In this document: one piece after another, positions 41,819 to 50,823 of the stretch | Layout: each line of letters starts with the position of its first letter | Numbering within the stretch: the first letter of the stretch is position 1 | Assembly (NCBI RefSeq): GCF_001641615.1 | Contig: NZ_LRRU01000020.1 | Location: forward strand, 144,525-208,524 | From: Pseudoalteromonas gelatinilytica | GTDB lineage: Bacteria; Pseudomonadota; Gammaproteobacteria; Enterobacterales; Alteromonadaceae | Length of the DNA stretch: 64,000 nt | Direction of reading: 5' to 3' | The notes under the pieces: model-generated | The model's input: only the letters and a program-made list of their open reading frames with translations | Databases searched by the model: none | What the model was told of the DNA's origin: nothing | Made by a program: the position numbers and the translations under genes

Positions 41819-42784
41819 TTATTTATCTTGCGATAAGCTGTAAACGTACGCTGTTAATAGGTGAACTTTATCTTCACCAAGAATGTCTTTCCATGCTGGC
41901 ATTACACCGGCGCGGCCATTCATAAGTGTTTCTTCAACAGCACGTTTAGAACCACCGTATAACCAGATGTTATCTGTTAGGTTAGGCGCACCAAATGGTA
42001 AGTTGTGTGCAACAGAACCTTTACCGTCAGCACCGTGACACGCAGCACACATTGCAAACTTAGCAGCACCTGCAGCAGCGTCTTTTTGGTTAACTGTACG
42101 GCCAGAAAGGCTAAGTACGTGAGCTGTCATTTCTTTAACACCTTGCTCGCCAAGTGCAGCACCCCAAGGTGGCATCGCAGCAACACGACCGTAAAGAAGC
42201 GTTTCTTTGATCTTGTCTGGTGTACCGCCATATAACCAATCTTTATCAGTTAGGTTAGGGAAGCCTTGACCACCACGTGCATCTGAACCATGACACTGTG
42301 CACAGTTTTGTGAGAATAAACGTTGACCAATTTCAAGCGCTTTTTCATCTTTTACTAGTGCTTCAATATCTTGCTTAGCAAATGACTCAAAGATTGGGCC
42401 AAAACGCTCATCAGCAGCGATATACTCTTGGTCTAATTGAACGTTCTCACCGTTAGCTAATGCTTGTTCAGTTGCTTCTTTAGACTCAGCTAAAGAAGTA
42501 ATACCTTGGTTAGAACTTGTCCATTTACCTAAACCTTCCCAGTTACCTAAACCTGGGTAAGCTGCAAGGTAATAGACAGACCAAATGAATGTTGCGAAGA
42601 ACATGTATGTCCACCACTTTGGAAGTGGATTGTTAAGTTCTTCAATGCCGTCAAACTCGTGACCACAGCTCTCGCCTTCTTTCACACCTGCGTAGTTTTT
42701 TAAGTTCCACAGAAGTAGGCCGAAGATGATAGCAAGACACGCAAGGGTTAATACGATAACCCAAATACTCCAAAAGCTAGTCAT
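41819..42784 (-). CDS. ccoP: cbb3-type cytochrome c oxidase subunit III (CcoP)
   Basis: 321-residue diheme subunit. Two membrane helices lie in the N-terminus (about 6-26 and 58-76, PKWWTYMFFATFIWSVYYL), then two class I cytochrome c domains with CAQCHGSD and CAACHGADGKG and their Met ligands in AAMPPW and GVMPAW. It passes electrons to CcoO and CcoN. It overlaps the end of ccoQ by 4 nt. Confidence 0.97.
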   Translation of the reverse strand: MTSFWSIWVIVLTLACLAIIFGLLLWNLKNYAGVKEGESCGHEFDGIEELNNPLPKWWTYMFFATFIWSVYYLAAYPGLGNWEGLGKWTSSNQGITSLAESKEATEQALANGENVQLDQEYIAADERFGPIFESFAKQDIEALVKDEKALEIGQRLFSQNCAQCHGSDARGGQGFPNLTDKDWLYGGTPDKIKETLLYGRVAAMPPWGAALGEQGVKEMTAHVLSLSGRTVNQKDAAAGAAKFAMCAACHGADGKGSVAHNLPFGAPNLTDNIWLYGGSKRAVEETLMNGRAGVMPAWKDILGEDKVHLLTAYVYSLSQDK

Positions 42785-42966
42785 TTCTCAGACTCCTTTT
42801 CCTCGTTAGAGATTGTGTTGTTGTGTTTTTTTTCATCTTCAAAAATGGCATTAGCAGCGTTATCAAATCGGCTTTTGCTACGCTTGCTGTATGCCCATAC
42901 AACAATCACAATAAACAGTACTAAAATTACCAGAGTCAAAATGCCTCTGTATGTTCCGTAATCCAT
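42781..42966 (-). CDS. ccoQ: cbb3-type oxidase subunit CcoQ
   Basis: 61-residue single-helix protein: MDYGTYRGILTLVILVLFIVIV followed by AYSKRSKSRFDNAAN, the standard CcoQ form. It stabilises the complex. It lies 5 nt after ccoO, with its stop overlapping the ccoP start. Confidence 0.95.
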   Translation of the reverse strand: MDYGTYRGILTLVILVLFIVIVVWAYSKRSKSRFDNAANAIFEDEKKHNNTISNEEKESEK

Positions 42967-42971
42967 AATAA

Positions 42972-43646
42972 TTACTTCAAGTGTGTGCCAAGCTGTTGTA
43001 AGTAAGCGATTAGAGCTTGCATTTCAGTTGCGCCTTTACCATCGTTCATGGCTTCGATTTTCGCAATGTCAGCTTGTAGCTCTTCGTCACTTCCGTAACC
43101 TTTACCGTCGTAACGGTCGCTTGATTTATCAATTCCGAAGCTATCACGGAATATTTGAAGCTTTTTAAGAGTATGGGTTGTATCAACTCTGTTTTCGTCT
43201 AACCAAGGAAACGCTGGCATGTTTGACTCAGGAACCACAGCGCGCGGATCCATTAAGTGAGCATGGTGCCAATCGTCTGAGTAACGCTCACCAACACGAG
43301 CTAGGTCAGGACCAGTACGTTTTGAACCCCATTGGAATGGGTGATCCCATACTGTTTCACCAGCTACAGAGTAGTGACCGTAACGCTCAACCTCATCACG
43401 GAAAGGACGAATCATTTGAGAGTGACAGTTGTAACAACCTTCACGCACGTAGATATCGCGGCCTTCCATTTCTAACGCTGTAAGAGGGCGTAAGCCGTCA
43501 ACAGGTTTAGTCGTATCGTCTTGGAACATTAGTGGAGTAATCTCAACAAGTGCACCAAAGCTGATAGCAAAAACAGTCAAGATAGCCATAAGGCCAACGT
43601 TCTTTTCGACTATTTCGTGTTTGTTTTGTGAATTATTATTGCTCAT
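42972..43646 (-). CDS. ccoO: cbb3-type cytochrome c oxidase subunit II (CcoO)
   Basis: 224-residue monoheme subunit. One membrane anchor lies at residues about 18-38, then [19 protein letters not shown], the heme c motif CxxCH (GCYNCH), and a Met ligand in SNMPAFPWL. It carries electrons between CcoP and CcoN. GGAG precedes the start, 12 nt after ccoN. Confidence 0.97.
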   Translation of the reverse strand: MSNNNSQNKHEIVEKNVGLMAILTVFAISFGALVEITPLMFQDDTTKPVDGLRPLTALEMEGRDIYVREGCYNCHSQMIRPFRDEVERYGHYSVAGETVWDHPFQWGSKRTGPDLARVGERYSDDWHHAHLMDPRAVVPESNMPAFPWLDENRVDTTHTLKKLQIFRDSFGIDKSSDRYDGKGYGSDEELQADIAKIEAMNDGKGATEMQALIAYLQQLGTHLK

Positions 43647-43658
43647 CGTCCTACTCCA

Positions 43659-45092
43659 TTATGCCAATTGTGCGTCAGCGTCTAGTTGAAGCGAGTCTTT
43701 TTTCGCTGTCACTGTACGATAAACGTTGTAAGCCATAATTAGCATACCAGTTACGATGAATACACCGCCTAGGAAACGCATGATATAGAATGGGTGAGAA
43801 GCTTCTAACGATTGTACAAAGCTGTACATTAACGTACCGTCAGAGTTTACTGCACGCCACATTAGACCTTGCATTACACCTGAGATCCACATTGCTACGA
43901 TGTATAGAACAACACCCACAGTGTGTAACCAGAAGTGCGTGTTAACTAATTTAACACTGAACATACGGCCTTGTGAGAATAGTGCAGGGATAAGGTGGTA
44001 GATAGCACCGATAGAAATCATTGCAACCCAACCTAGTGCACCTGAGTGTACGTGACCTACAGTCCAGTCAGTGTAGTGAGAAAGCGCGTTAACTGACTTG
44101 ATAGCCATCATAGGGCCTTCGAACGTAGACATACCGTAGAAAGATAGAGAAACAACTAAGAAACGTAATACTGGGTCAGTACGTAGTTTATGCCAAGCAC
44201 CTGATAACGTCATGATACCGTTGATCATACCACCCCAAGATGGAACGAATAAGATAACTGACATAACCATACCTAAGCTTTGCGTCCAGTCTGGAAGCGC
44301 AGTGTAGTGTAGGTGGTGAGGACCTGCCCAGATGTATAAAGAAACAAGTGCCCAGAAGTGAACTACCGATAAACGGTAAGAATAAACAGGGCGACCTGCT
44401 TGTTTTGGTACGAAGTAGTACATCATACCTAAGAAACCAGCAGTTAATAAGAAACCAACAGCGTTGTGACCGTACCACCACTGAACCATTGCATCTACAG
44501 CACCTGCGTAGATAGAGTATGATTTAGTAAGTGAAACTGGAATTGCCATGCTGTTTACAATGTGTAAAACGGCAACAGTAATGATGAAACCAGCGTAGAA
44601 CCAGTTCGCAACGTAGATGTGCGATACTTTACGCTTGATTAACGTACCAAAGAATACAACTGCGTAAGTAACCCAAACAATCGCGATAAGAATATCGATT
44701 GGCCATTCAAGTTCTGCGTATTCTTTTGAGCTTGTGATACCTAAAGGTAAGGTAATCGCTGCTAGTACGATAACAAGTTGCCAACCCCAGAAGGTGAAGG
44801 CTGCTAGTTTATCTGAGAAAAGGCGCGTTTGACATGTACGTTGAACGACGTAATAAGACGTCGCAAAAAGTGCACTTGTACCAAATGCGAAAATTACTGC
44901 GTTCGTGTGTAACGGACGTAGTCGAGAGTAAGTTAACCATGGTGTATCAAAGTTAAGAGCTGGCCAAGCTAATTGGGCAGCAATCAGAACCCCAACACTC
45001 ATGCCAACGATGCCCCAAATCACTGTCATAATAGCGAATTGGCGTACAACTTTATAATTGTACTCAGTTTGTGATGCTACTGTTTGGCTCAT
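43659..45092 (-). CDS. ccoN: cbb3-type cytochrome c oxidase subunit I (CcoN)
   Basis: 477-residue catalytic subunit with 12 membrane helices; reduces oxygen at a heme b3-CuB centre with very high affinity and pumps protons. The heme b and b3-CuB ligands lie in [30 protein letters not shown] and [15 protein letters not shown]. The start at 45092 is chosen for GGAAG upstream and because the family begins shortly before the first helix; the frame extends 54 nt further. It is the first gene of ccoNOQP. A dyad and an FNR-like site lie in the region upstream. Confidence 0.97.
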   Translation of the reverse strand: MSQTVASQTEYNYKVVRQFAIMTVIWGIVGMSVGVLIAAQLAWPALNFDTPWLTYSRLRPLHTNAVIFAFGTSALFATSYYVVQRTCQTRLFSDKLAAFTFWGWQLVIVLAAITLPLGITSSKEYAELEWPIDILIAIVWVTYAVVFFGTLIKRKVSHIYVANWFYAGFIITVAVLHIVNSMAIPVSLTKSYSIYAGAVDAMVQWWYGHNAVGFLLTAGFLGMMYYFVPKQAGRPVYSYRLSVVHFWALVSLYIWAGPHHLHYTALPDWTQSLGMVMSVILFVPSWGGMINGIMTLSGAWHKLRTDPVLRFLVVSLSFYGMSTFEGPMMAIKSVNALSHYTDWTVGHVHSGALGWVAMISIGAIYHLIPALFSQGRMFSVKLVNTHFWLHTVGVVLYIVAMWISGVMQGLMWRAVNSDGTLMYSFVQSLEASHPFYIMRFLGGVFIVTGMLIMAYNVYRTVTAKKDSLQLDADAQLA

Positions 45093-45262
45093 TTTCTGGC
45101 TTCCGCTGCAATTAATGCGTTTTAGAAATGAATTACCCACTTTCATAAAAAGTGGGGCCTACTATTACTTCACAAGCGTGTTACCTAAAGCTAGCTAAAG
45201 ATGTTAGCTTCAGAAAACAAACTCGAGAAACCCTTATTTTTGCGATGGAAATGATAAAATTT

Positions 45263-45311
45263 TTGACCTTAAAAAGATAGGTCAATTGCATAAAATTATG
45301 ACATCAATCAA
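45263..45311 (-). promoter_or_regulatory. candidate control region of ccoNOQP
   Basis: A perfect dyad TTGACCT (45263-45269) / AGGTCAA (45279-45285), then an imperfect FNR-type site at 45298-45311 (on the minus strand TTGAT-TGAT-GTCAT, eight of ten positions). Both lie 170-220 nt before the ccoN start, in the gap shared with a divergent lipoprotein gene. Confidence 0.4.
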
Positions 45312-45437
45312 ATTTTAACGCTTTGTTGGTTATTTTTTGTCAGAGATTGTATTTTTATTAGCTTATTCCATTTAGCATGGTTGTCTTTTCGCGGGTAGCT
45401 CACTAGTATCCGCTTTTATTTTATACAGGCAAATAGA

Positions 45438-45857
45438 GTGCGAACTAGTTTATTACCCATTTTCCTTTTCAGTGTATTTTTAGCTGCATGTGATAGCCAA
45501 AGTATAGAAGAGGGCAGCACAAGTACAAGTTGCGAAAATAACAGCCATTGTCATTACCCTAATAATGATGAAATCTGGCTAAGCAATTCTGATATAAGCC
45601 CTGAAACGCCGTTTACAATTAACCTAAAGCTGCCAAGTAATGCAAATAACCTTTCAGCAAAACTCGAAGGTGTCACTATGTACATGGGGTTTATTCCACT
45701 GCAGTTTAAAAAGTCAGGTCAACTTTGGGCTGCTGATACTATGGTAGGGGCGTGTTCTGAGTCAGTAATGACTTGGAAAATGACTGTTACTTATATTAAT
45801 GCAGACGATCAGCCGCAAACACTATTTTATTATTTCGATTCTCTGCAGTCTCTCTAA
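45438..45857 (+). CDS. small lipoprotein divergent from the cbb3 oxidase operon
   Basis: 139 residues, GTG start. The lipobox LAAC puts the lipid anchor on C18. Behind it come a Cys/His-rich linker (CENNSHCHYPNN), a beta-rich domain, then the Met/Cys-containing segments VTMYMGFIPLQF and TMVGACSESVMTWKM. Such Met, Cys and His clusters in a periplasmic lipoprotein beside cbb3 oxidase genes suggest copper or heme handling, but no family is recognised and this is inference. It diverges from ccoN with about 345 bp between. Confidence 0.72.
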   Translation: MRTSLLPIFLFSVFLAACDSQSIEEGSTSTSCENNSHCHYPNNDEIWLSNSDISPETPFTINLKLPSNANNLSAKLEGVTMYMGFIPLQFKKSGQLWAADTMVGACSESVMTWKMTVTYINADDQPQTLFYYFDSLQSL

Positions 45858-46443
45858 GCCAATTTTTGCTTGCTCACCGTGTTACAAACTTAATTAACAC
45901 TGTGAGCAATGTCATGACCCGGTCATCTTTTTCTATTTAAATTCTCTTCATTGGTCGTTTGTTTGTGTGAAATTACAAACAATCGGAACAAAACCTAAAA
46001 ATCATCCTCTAATGCACTGTTAAACAGGCTAACTTTGTCTATTTAGTTAATTTTAGTGAATAACTATGGTTAGCAGTCTTACTAAGCCTTTACGGTTTTT
46101 ATAACGTTGTGTGATCAACTTGTAAAAATTTCATTTGTAGCACTAATTAGGTGTTAGTTACACTTGATTACAAAGTGCGTGCAATTGATTTCAATCGTGT
46201 TTTTTTTGGTTCTTAAGTTTATTACTTGCCTGATTTTCTAGTGTTTTTTTCTGTTAACATTGATACATGGTGAAACCTTTTTACCTAAAATGGAAACTGT
46301 AATTTATTGCTGTTTTTTATTTGATCTATCATTCAGTTTTCGTTCAGTTAACTGCGCCTAAGTTGCCCTCCGCTGACTCGTGATTCTAATAATAACGAGC
46401 GCTACCTGACTAAAGGTAAATTTCCAACAAGTAGGGTTTTCAC
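45858..46443. other. gene-free AT-rich region upstream of a highly expressed TonB receptor
   Basis: 586 nt without a credible ORF. It includes T-rich stretches (near 46198-46252), an FNR-like half dyad TTGATTTCAATC (46185-46196), and two TTCAGTT direct repeats 11 bp apart (46332-46338, 46343-46349), as expected for a response-regulator site. I cannot place a convincing -35/-10 pair. AGTAGGG precedes the next start codon. Confidence 0.5.
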
Positions 46444-49035
46444 ATGAAAAAATCAATTCTTGGTTTAGCTGTTGTATCAGCAATCCCAATGTTCTCAAGC
46501 ATGCAAGTTTTAGCTGCTGATGATGCAGCAGAGTCTATTGAAAAAATTCAAGTTACAGGTTCTCGCATTAAGCGTACCGATATGGAGACGTCTAGTCCTG
46601 TAACTTTAATCGGCGCAGATGACATCAAAGCAATGGGTGCATCAAGCATCGATGGCGTTCTACAAAAAATGACTGCAGCAAGCGGTGCGATGACTAACCC
46701 TGCTGTTAACAACGGTTCAGGCGGTAACGCACGTGTTGACCTACGTGGTTTAGGTGCACAGCGTACTCTAGTACTAGTAAACGGTCGTCGTATGATCAAC
46801 TCTGGTACTGGCGCAGCATCAACTGTTGACTTAAACACAATCCCAGTATCAATGATCAAGCAAGTTGAAGTACTAAAAGACGGCGCATCTGCTGTATACG
46901 GTACTGACGCGGTAGCTGGTGTTGTTAACATCATCTTAAAAGACGACTTCGAAGGTCTAGACATGAACCTTAACGGTGCTATCACTGGTGAAGGCGATGC
47001 AGACGAAACGTCTTTCGATATCACAATGGGTTCAAGCTTTGACCGTGGTAATGTTGTAATTGGTTTACAATACACTGACCGTGGCGATGCTTCTCAAGCA
47101 GACCGTGATTTCTCTGATTGTCCAATCGAAGAAGATTACGAAAACGGTAGCTTCTACTGTGGTGGTTCTTCTTACACGCCTTTCGGTCACGTTTGGGCTG
47201 AAAATGCAAGCTTACAAGGTCAAGCTGACGGCGAGTGGCACGACTTCACTTCAGCTGGTGATGCATACAACTACTCAGCAACTAGCTACCTTTACACACC
47301 AATGCGTCGTTTAAACCTAACAGGTATTGGTCACTTTGATTTAACTGACGATACTCGTTTAGTGTCAGAATTCACTTACTCTAAGCGTTGGTCAACTCAA
47401 CAAATGGCTCCACAGCCAGTATGGTTTGACTTCACTTACGATGCAGCAACTATGGGTGATTCACTTCTTTCTCACGGCGTAGCTGATGGTGAAGAAATCT
47501 CTTACGGTCGTCGTATGACTGACGTAGGTCCTCGTGGTTATGAGCAAGTAGTTGACACAGTACGTGCAGTAGTTGGTCTTGACGGTGCATTCGACAACGG
47601 TTGGGGCTGGGATACTTCAGTAGTATTCGGTCGTAACGACTCAGTTGACCGCGCAACTAACCTACTTAACATGGGTTCAATCCAAGACGCAATCGAAGCG
47701 GGTGACTTCAACCCACTAAACCAATCTGATTGGTCAGGTAGCAACCTTGCACAATACAACTACACTGAAAACAACTCAGGTGGTAGCCAATTACTAGTGA
47801 TCTCTGCTGGCCTTAACGGTGAAGTAATGGAACTTCCTGCAGGTTACGTTGGTTTCGCAGCGGGTATCGAGCGTCGTGAAGAAAAAGCATGGTACGTTCC
47901 AGATTCACTAACTTCACAAGGTCTTGCAAATGACCCACGTGTTGAACCAACTGGTGGTCGTTTCGACGTTAACGAAGCGTACGTTGAATTTGCTGTTCCA
48001 CTACTAGCTGACGCACCATTTGCACAAATGGTTGATTTAAGCGCTGCTGTTCGTGCATTCGATTACAGCACATTTGGTTCAGACGAGACTTGGAAACTAG
48101 GTCTAACTTGGCGTGTAAACGACGAATTAATGCTACGTGCTGTTCGTTCAACTGCATTCCGTGCTCCTACAGTATCTGAGCTTTACCAAGGTAAATCACC
48201 TTCATTCGAACAAGTTAGCTTCCCTGGTGCACAAGACCAAGCTGAAGTAACTGTTGGTGGTAACGACCAATTAACGCCAGAGCTTGCTGATACAGTAACA
48301 GCTGGTTTCGTATACGCTCCAGAGTGGTTCGACGGTTTCTCAATGACTGTTGACTACTATGAAATCGAAATCGAAAACTCAATTTCAAGCGTAAACAACC
48401 AATACATCGTTGAAAACTGTCTTGATGCTACTACTGGTGCATACAAGAACCAAGATACTGCACTATGTCAGTCTTCTGCAATCAACTTCAACCAAAGTAC
48501 TGGCCGTATTAGCTTCAACAACCAATTACAAAACATTGGTAATGAATCTACTAAAGGTTACGACGTAAACTTCAAGTATGCATTTGAAGCTGCAGGTCTT
48601 AACTGGCGCACAGGTCTTGATGTAACTATTCTTGATGAGTACATCGTTGATTCAGGCACAAGCACAATCGATTACACAGGTCTTGTAACTTCAGGTATCG
48701 GTAGCTACGCGAAAGTTAAGTCTAACTTCACTCTTAACGCGTCTGGCGACAACTGGGATGCACAATACCAAGCACGTATGATCGACGGCTTAGACAGCTA
48801 CTCATGTCTTGCTGACGACAGCGAGTGTTTAGTACCAAGCGTTGGTACTGTTGTATACCACGACATCAGTGGTTCATACATCATGAACGACACAGTGTCA
48901 TTCTCTGCAGGTGTTAACAACTTATTCGATAAGCAAGCACCTTACTACTCAGGTAACAATGACTCAAACACTGACCCGTACACATACGATGTACTAGGTC
49001 GTCGTTTCTTCGCTGGTATGAACATCAAGTTCTAA
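46444..49035 (+). CDS. TonB-dependent outer-membrane receptor, probably abundant
   Basis: 863-residue receptor. A signal peptide ends near residue 24 (VLA-AD), a TonB-box-like IEKIQVTGSRIKR follows, then the plug (VLQKMTAASGAMT, VDLRGLGAQRTLVLVNGRR, VEVLKDGASAVYGTDAVAGVVNI) and the barrel, ending in FFAGMNIKF. The NGRRM and DAVAGVVNII motifs are those of the large Alteromonadales / Xanthomonadales group of peptide or sugar receptors, not of classical siderophore receptors; ligand unknown. Codon choice is strongly biased (CTA and CTT for Leu; AAC, GAC, TAC and TTC favoured) compared with neighbours, which points to very high expression. A long regulatory region precedes it. Confidence 0.94.
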   Translation: MKKSILGLAVVSAIPMFSSMQVLAADDAAESIEKIQVTGSRIKRTDMETSSPVTLIGADDIKAMGASSIDGVLQKMTAASGAMTNPAVNNGSGGNARVDLRGLGAQRTLVLVNGRRMINSGTGAASTVDLNTIPVSMIKQVEVLKDGASAVYGTDAVAGVVNIILKDDFEGLDMNLNGAITGEGDADETSFDITMGSSFDRGNVVIGLQYTDRGDASQADRDFSDCPIEEDYENGSFYCGGSSYTPFGHVWAENASLQGQADGEWHDFTSAGDAYNYSATSYLYTPMRRLNLTGIGHFDLTDDTRLVSEFTYSKRWSTQQMAPQPVWFDFTYDAATMGDSLLSHGVADGEEISYGRRMTDVGPRGYEQVVDTVRAVVGLDGAFDNGWGWDTSVVFGRNDSVDRATNLLNMGSIQDAIEAGDFNPLNQSDWSGSNLAQYNYTENNSGGSQLLVISAGLNGEVMELPAGYVGFAAGIERREEKAWYVPDSLTSQGLANDPRVEPTGGRFDVNEAYVEFAVPLLADAPFAQMVDLSAAVRAFDYSTFGSDETWKLGLTWRVNDELMLRAVRSTAFRAPTVSELYQGKSPSFEQVSFPGAQDQAEVTVGGNDQLTPELADTVTAGFVYAPEWFDGFSMTVDYYEIEIENSISSVNNQYIVENCLDATTGAYKNQDTALCQSSAINFNQSTGRISFNNQLQNIGNESTKGYDVNFKYAFEAAGLNWRTGLDVTILDEYIVDSGTSTIDYTGLVTSGIGSYAKVKSNFTLNASGDNWDAQYQARMIDGLDSYSCLADDSECLVPSVGTVVYHDISGSYIMNDTVSFSAGVNNLFDKQAPYYSGNNDSNTDPYTYDVLGRRFFAGMNIKF

Positions 49036-49055
49036 TCTAGTTTGAAATGATTACT

Positions 49056-49084
49056 AAGGCCCAGTTTTTACTGGGCCTTTTTTA
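49056..49084 (+). terminator. Rho-independent terminator after TonB receptor
   Basis: AAGGCCCAGT, loop TTTT, ACTGGGCCTT followed by T. Confidence 0.93.
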
Positions 49085-49137
49085 TTGTCTGAAAGCCTAT
49101 CAACGCGTAAACTAAGGGGGCATTAGTTAAAAACGAG

Positions 49138-50520
49138 GTGATATTGCTTAAACAAGACGAAAACTTATCTTTTATTATTGAGCCTGAGCTTAAACCACGC
49201 ACAGAGCAACGACTCGACCTGTATTTTTCCATTCCGAATGAAATGAGTGTTAACCCACAAACACTGAGCGAAGAATCTTTCTTTAACAACAATTTTAAAT
49301 CTCACCTTGCGTATAACGCTAACAACATTCACTTACCCTTAGTTAGAAGCCGTTTTGTTAGTAAAAACAAAGGTGAACAACAAGATTATCGACAAAACTT
49401 AAACTTGTATTGTTATCAAGTGCGACTCGCACTGAATGCAGATATCAAAGACACTTTAAAGTACCAAGAAGCCGATGAGTTTTATCCTGCCGCTATCGAA
49501 TTGTGCGAGCAAACAAAAGGCTTGCTGAAAAAACTAAGACGCTATACCCCTGATGATGAAAAGTTACTGCCATTTTATAAAAACGCGGATAACTACTTAA
49601 GCTGGCATGTCGAGCAGTCTTTTTTGAAGTTATTAGATGAAGGGCCGCGCAGCAGTGATTTTGCGAAAGAACGCAGTGAGCTATTAGAGTTTTGTAAAGC
49701 CGAAAACAGTTACCGAGAAGAGCAAGAGTATAACTCGCAATCTACACTCGAAGATGCCAACCGTATCACCAATAAAATGCGCCTATTACAACGTTTAATT
49801 GAGCATGGGGTGGTACTCAATCGCACTACACGGCATTTAAACAGTTACTTAAAGCGCATGGTGAAGGGCACGGTGACGGCTGTGATTATGGCCTTTGTGA
49901 TGCTTGTCGTGCTGAATGCACGTTCAAACTTTACCGAAGTGACAGCAACCTTGATTTTGATCTTAGGCGTTATTTACGGTCTTCGTGAGATTTTTAAAGA
50001 AGATATCACGCGGGTGATCTGGCGGGCTATCGTTAGAGGGCGGCCAAAATGGCGTTTTCAGTTTAAAAACAGCATAACTAAAGACAAAATTGCCAGCCAA
50101 TACATTTGGCTTGAATACACCACTTTTAAACGTATTCCTAAAGCAGTCAGAAGAATTTTTTCAAAGCGACGTCATCAAAATAAACAAGCTGCTCAGTGGC
50201 TGCATTTTGCAAGCGAAACACAAGTTAACGCCAAAGAGTTTTTACCTGGCTACGACACCTTGCAACAAACCATGCAATTTAGCTTGGCACCCTTTGCTCG
50301 TTATTTAAAACGCGGTGAAGGTAAACTTTATCATCTTGATAGTAACAAAATATCTAAGCAAGCTGTTGAGAGGCGCTATCAGTTAAATGTGGTTTTAGTG
50401 TTCACGCAAAGTGAAGAAGAGACTTTATATCAGCGTTACAAGATTACGTTAAATCGCAGCAAGATCATCAATATTGAGCGTATCTACTCACAAACAGACA
50501 TTCTGAAAGATGAAAAATGA
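49138..50520 (+). CDS. hypothetical two-TM protein
   Basis: 460 residues. A charged N-terminal part of about 240 residues, with helix-forming segments (LLKKLRRYTPDDEK, TNKMRLLQRLIEHG), is followed by two close hydrophobic helices (VTAVIMAFVMLVVLNA and TATLILILGVIYGL, residues about 242-280). A basic C-terminal part of about 180 residues follows (KRIPKAVRRIFSKRRHQNK). Both soluble parts would be cytoplasmic. I recognise no family. The start is uncertain: GTG at 49138 gives this frame, but the only purine-rich site (GAGGTGA) overlaps it; TTG at 49144 is the alternative. Confidence 0.78.
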   Translation: MILLKQDENLSFIIEPELKPRTEQRLDLYFSIPNEMSVNPQTLSEESFFNNNFKSHLAYNANNIHLPLVRSRFVSKNKGEQQDYRQNLNLYCYQVRLALNADIKDTLKYQEADEFYPAAIELCEQTKGLLKKLRRYTPDDEKLLPFYKNADNYLSWHVEQSFLKLLDEGPRSSDFAKERSELLEFCKAENSYREEQEYNSQSTLEDANRITNKMRLLQRLIEHGVVLNRTTRHLNSYLKRMVKGTVTAVIMAFVMLVVLNARSNFTEVTATLILILGVIYGLREIFKEDITRVIWRAIVRGRPKWRFQFKNSITKDKIASQYIWLEYTTFKRIPKAVRRIFSKRRHQNKQAAQWLHFASETQVNAKEFLPGYDTLQQTMQFSLAPFARYLKRGEGKLYHLDSNKISKQAVERRYQLNVVLVFTQSEEETLYQRYKITLNRSKIINIERIYSQTDILKDEK

Positions 50521-50540
50521 AAGGGTGGCCTCGGCCACCC
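50510..50540 (-). terminator. terminator at the end of the mfd-csiV operon
   Basis: GGGTGGC, loop, GCCACCC (50523-50540), followed on the minus strand by a T-rich tail. It also follows the plus-strand gene ending at 50520. Confidence 0.65.
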
Positions 50541-50548
50541 ACGTAGGT

Positions 50549-50812
50549 TTATTTAGCGTCTAAACCTGTTTTGCTGTAAAGCGATACTTTGTCTGATACT
50601 AGCGTAATTTCGATATTTTTATCTTTGTTACCCCAGATACAGTTAGTGTGGAGTGTTTTTTCTTCGCACTTATCTGCAGAGCCTAAAATCGCTTCTACTT
50701 CAGCTTTATCCATGCCAATTTCAATTTTTTCGTAGTTCTCTAAATTTACTTTTGAGCAACCCGCTAAAGTAAGTGCCGCAGCCGCTGCTGCAATTGCCAT
50801 ATATTTTTTCAT
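50549..50812 (-). CDS. small lipoprotein, BamE/DUF3862-like fold
   Basis: 87 residues with lipobox LAGC (lipid on C19) and then YEKIEIGMDKAEVEAILGSADKC, the N-terminal pattern of the SmpA/OmlA (BamE)-like and DUF3862 domain, with two cysteines (DKC, TNC) probably in a disulfide. It is not BamE itself: too short and in a different location. The ATG at 50812 begins the signal peptide; an in-frame ATG at 50824 overlaps the csiV stop as TAATG and would couple translation. Last gene of the mfd-csiV chain. Confidence 0.82.
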   Translation of the reverse strand: MKKYMAIAAAAAALTLAGCSKVNLENYEKIEIGMDKAEVEAILGSADKCEEKTLHTNCIWGNKDKNIEITLVSDKVSLYSKTGLDAK

Positions 50813-50823
50813 AATTGTATCCA

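Noticed and set aside
45858..46443. Small RNA gene in the long gap before the second receptor
   Set aside because: No hairpin with a T tract and no promoter pair could be placed with confidence.
46548..47075. 175-residue reading frame antisense to the TonB receptor
   Set aside because: It lies fully within the receptor gene and follows from that gene's strong codon bias; no ribosome-binding site or recognisable domain.
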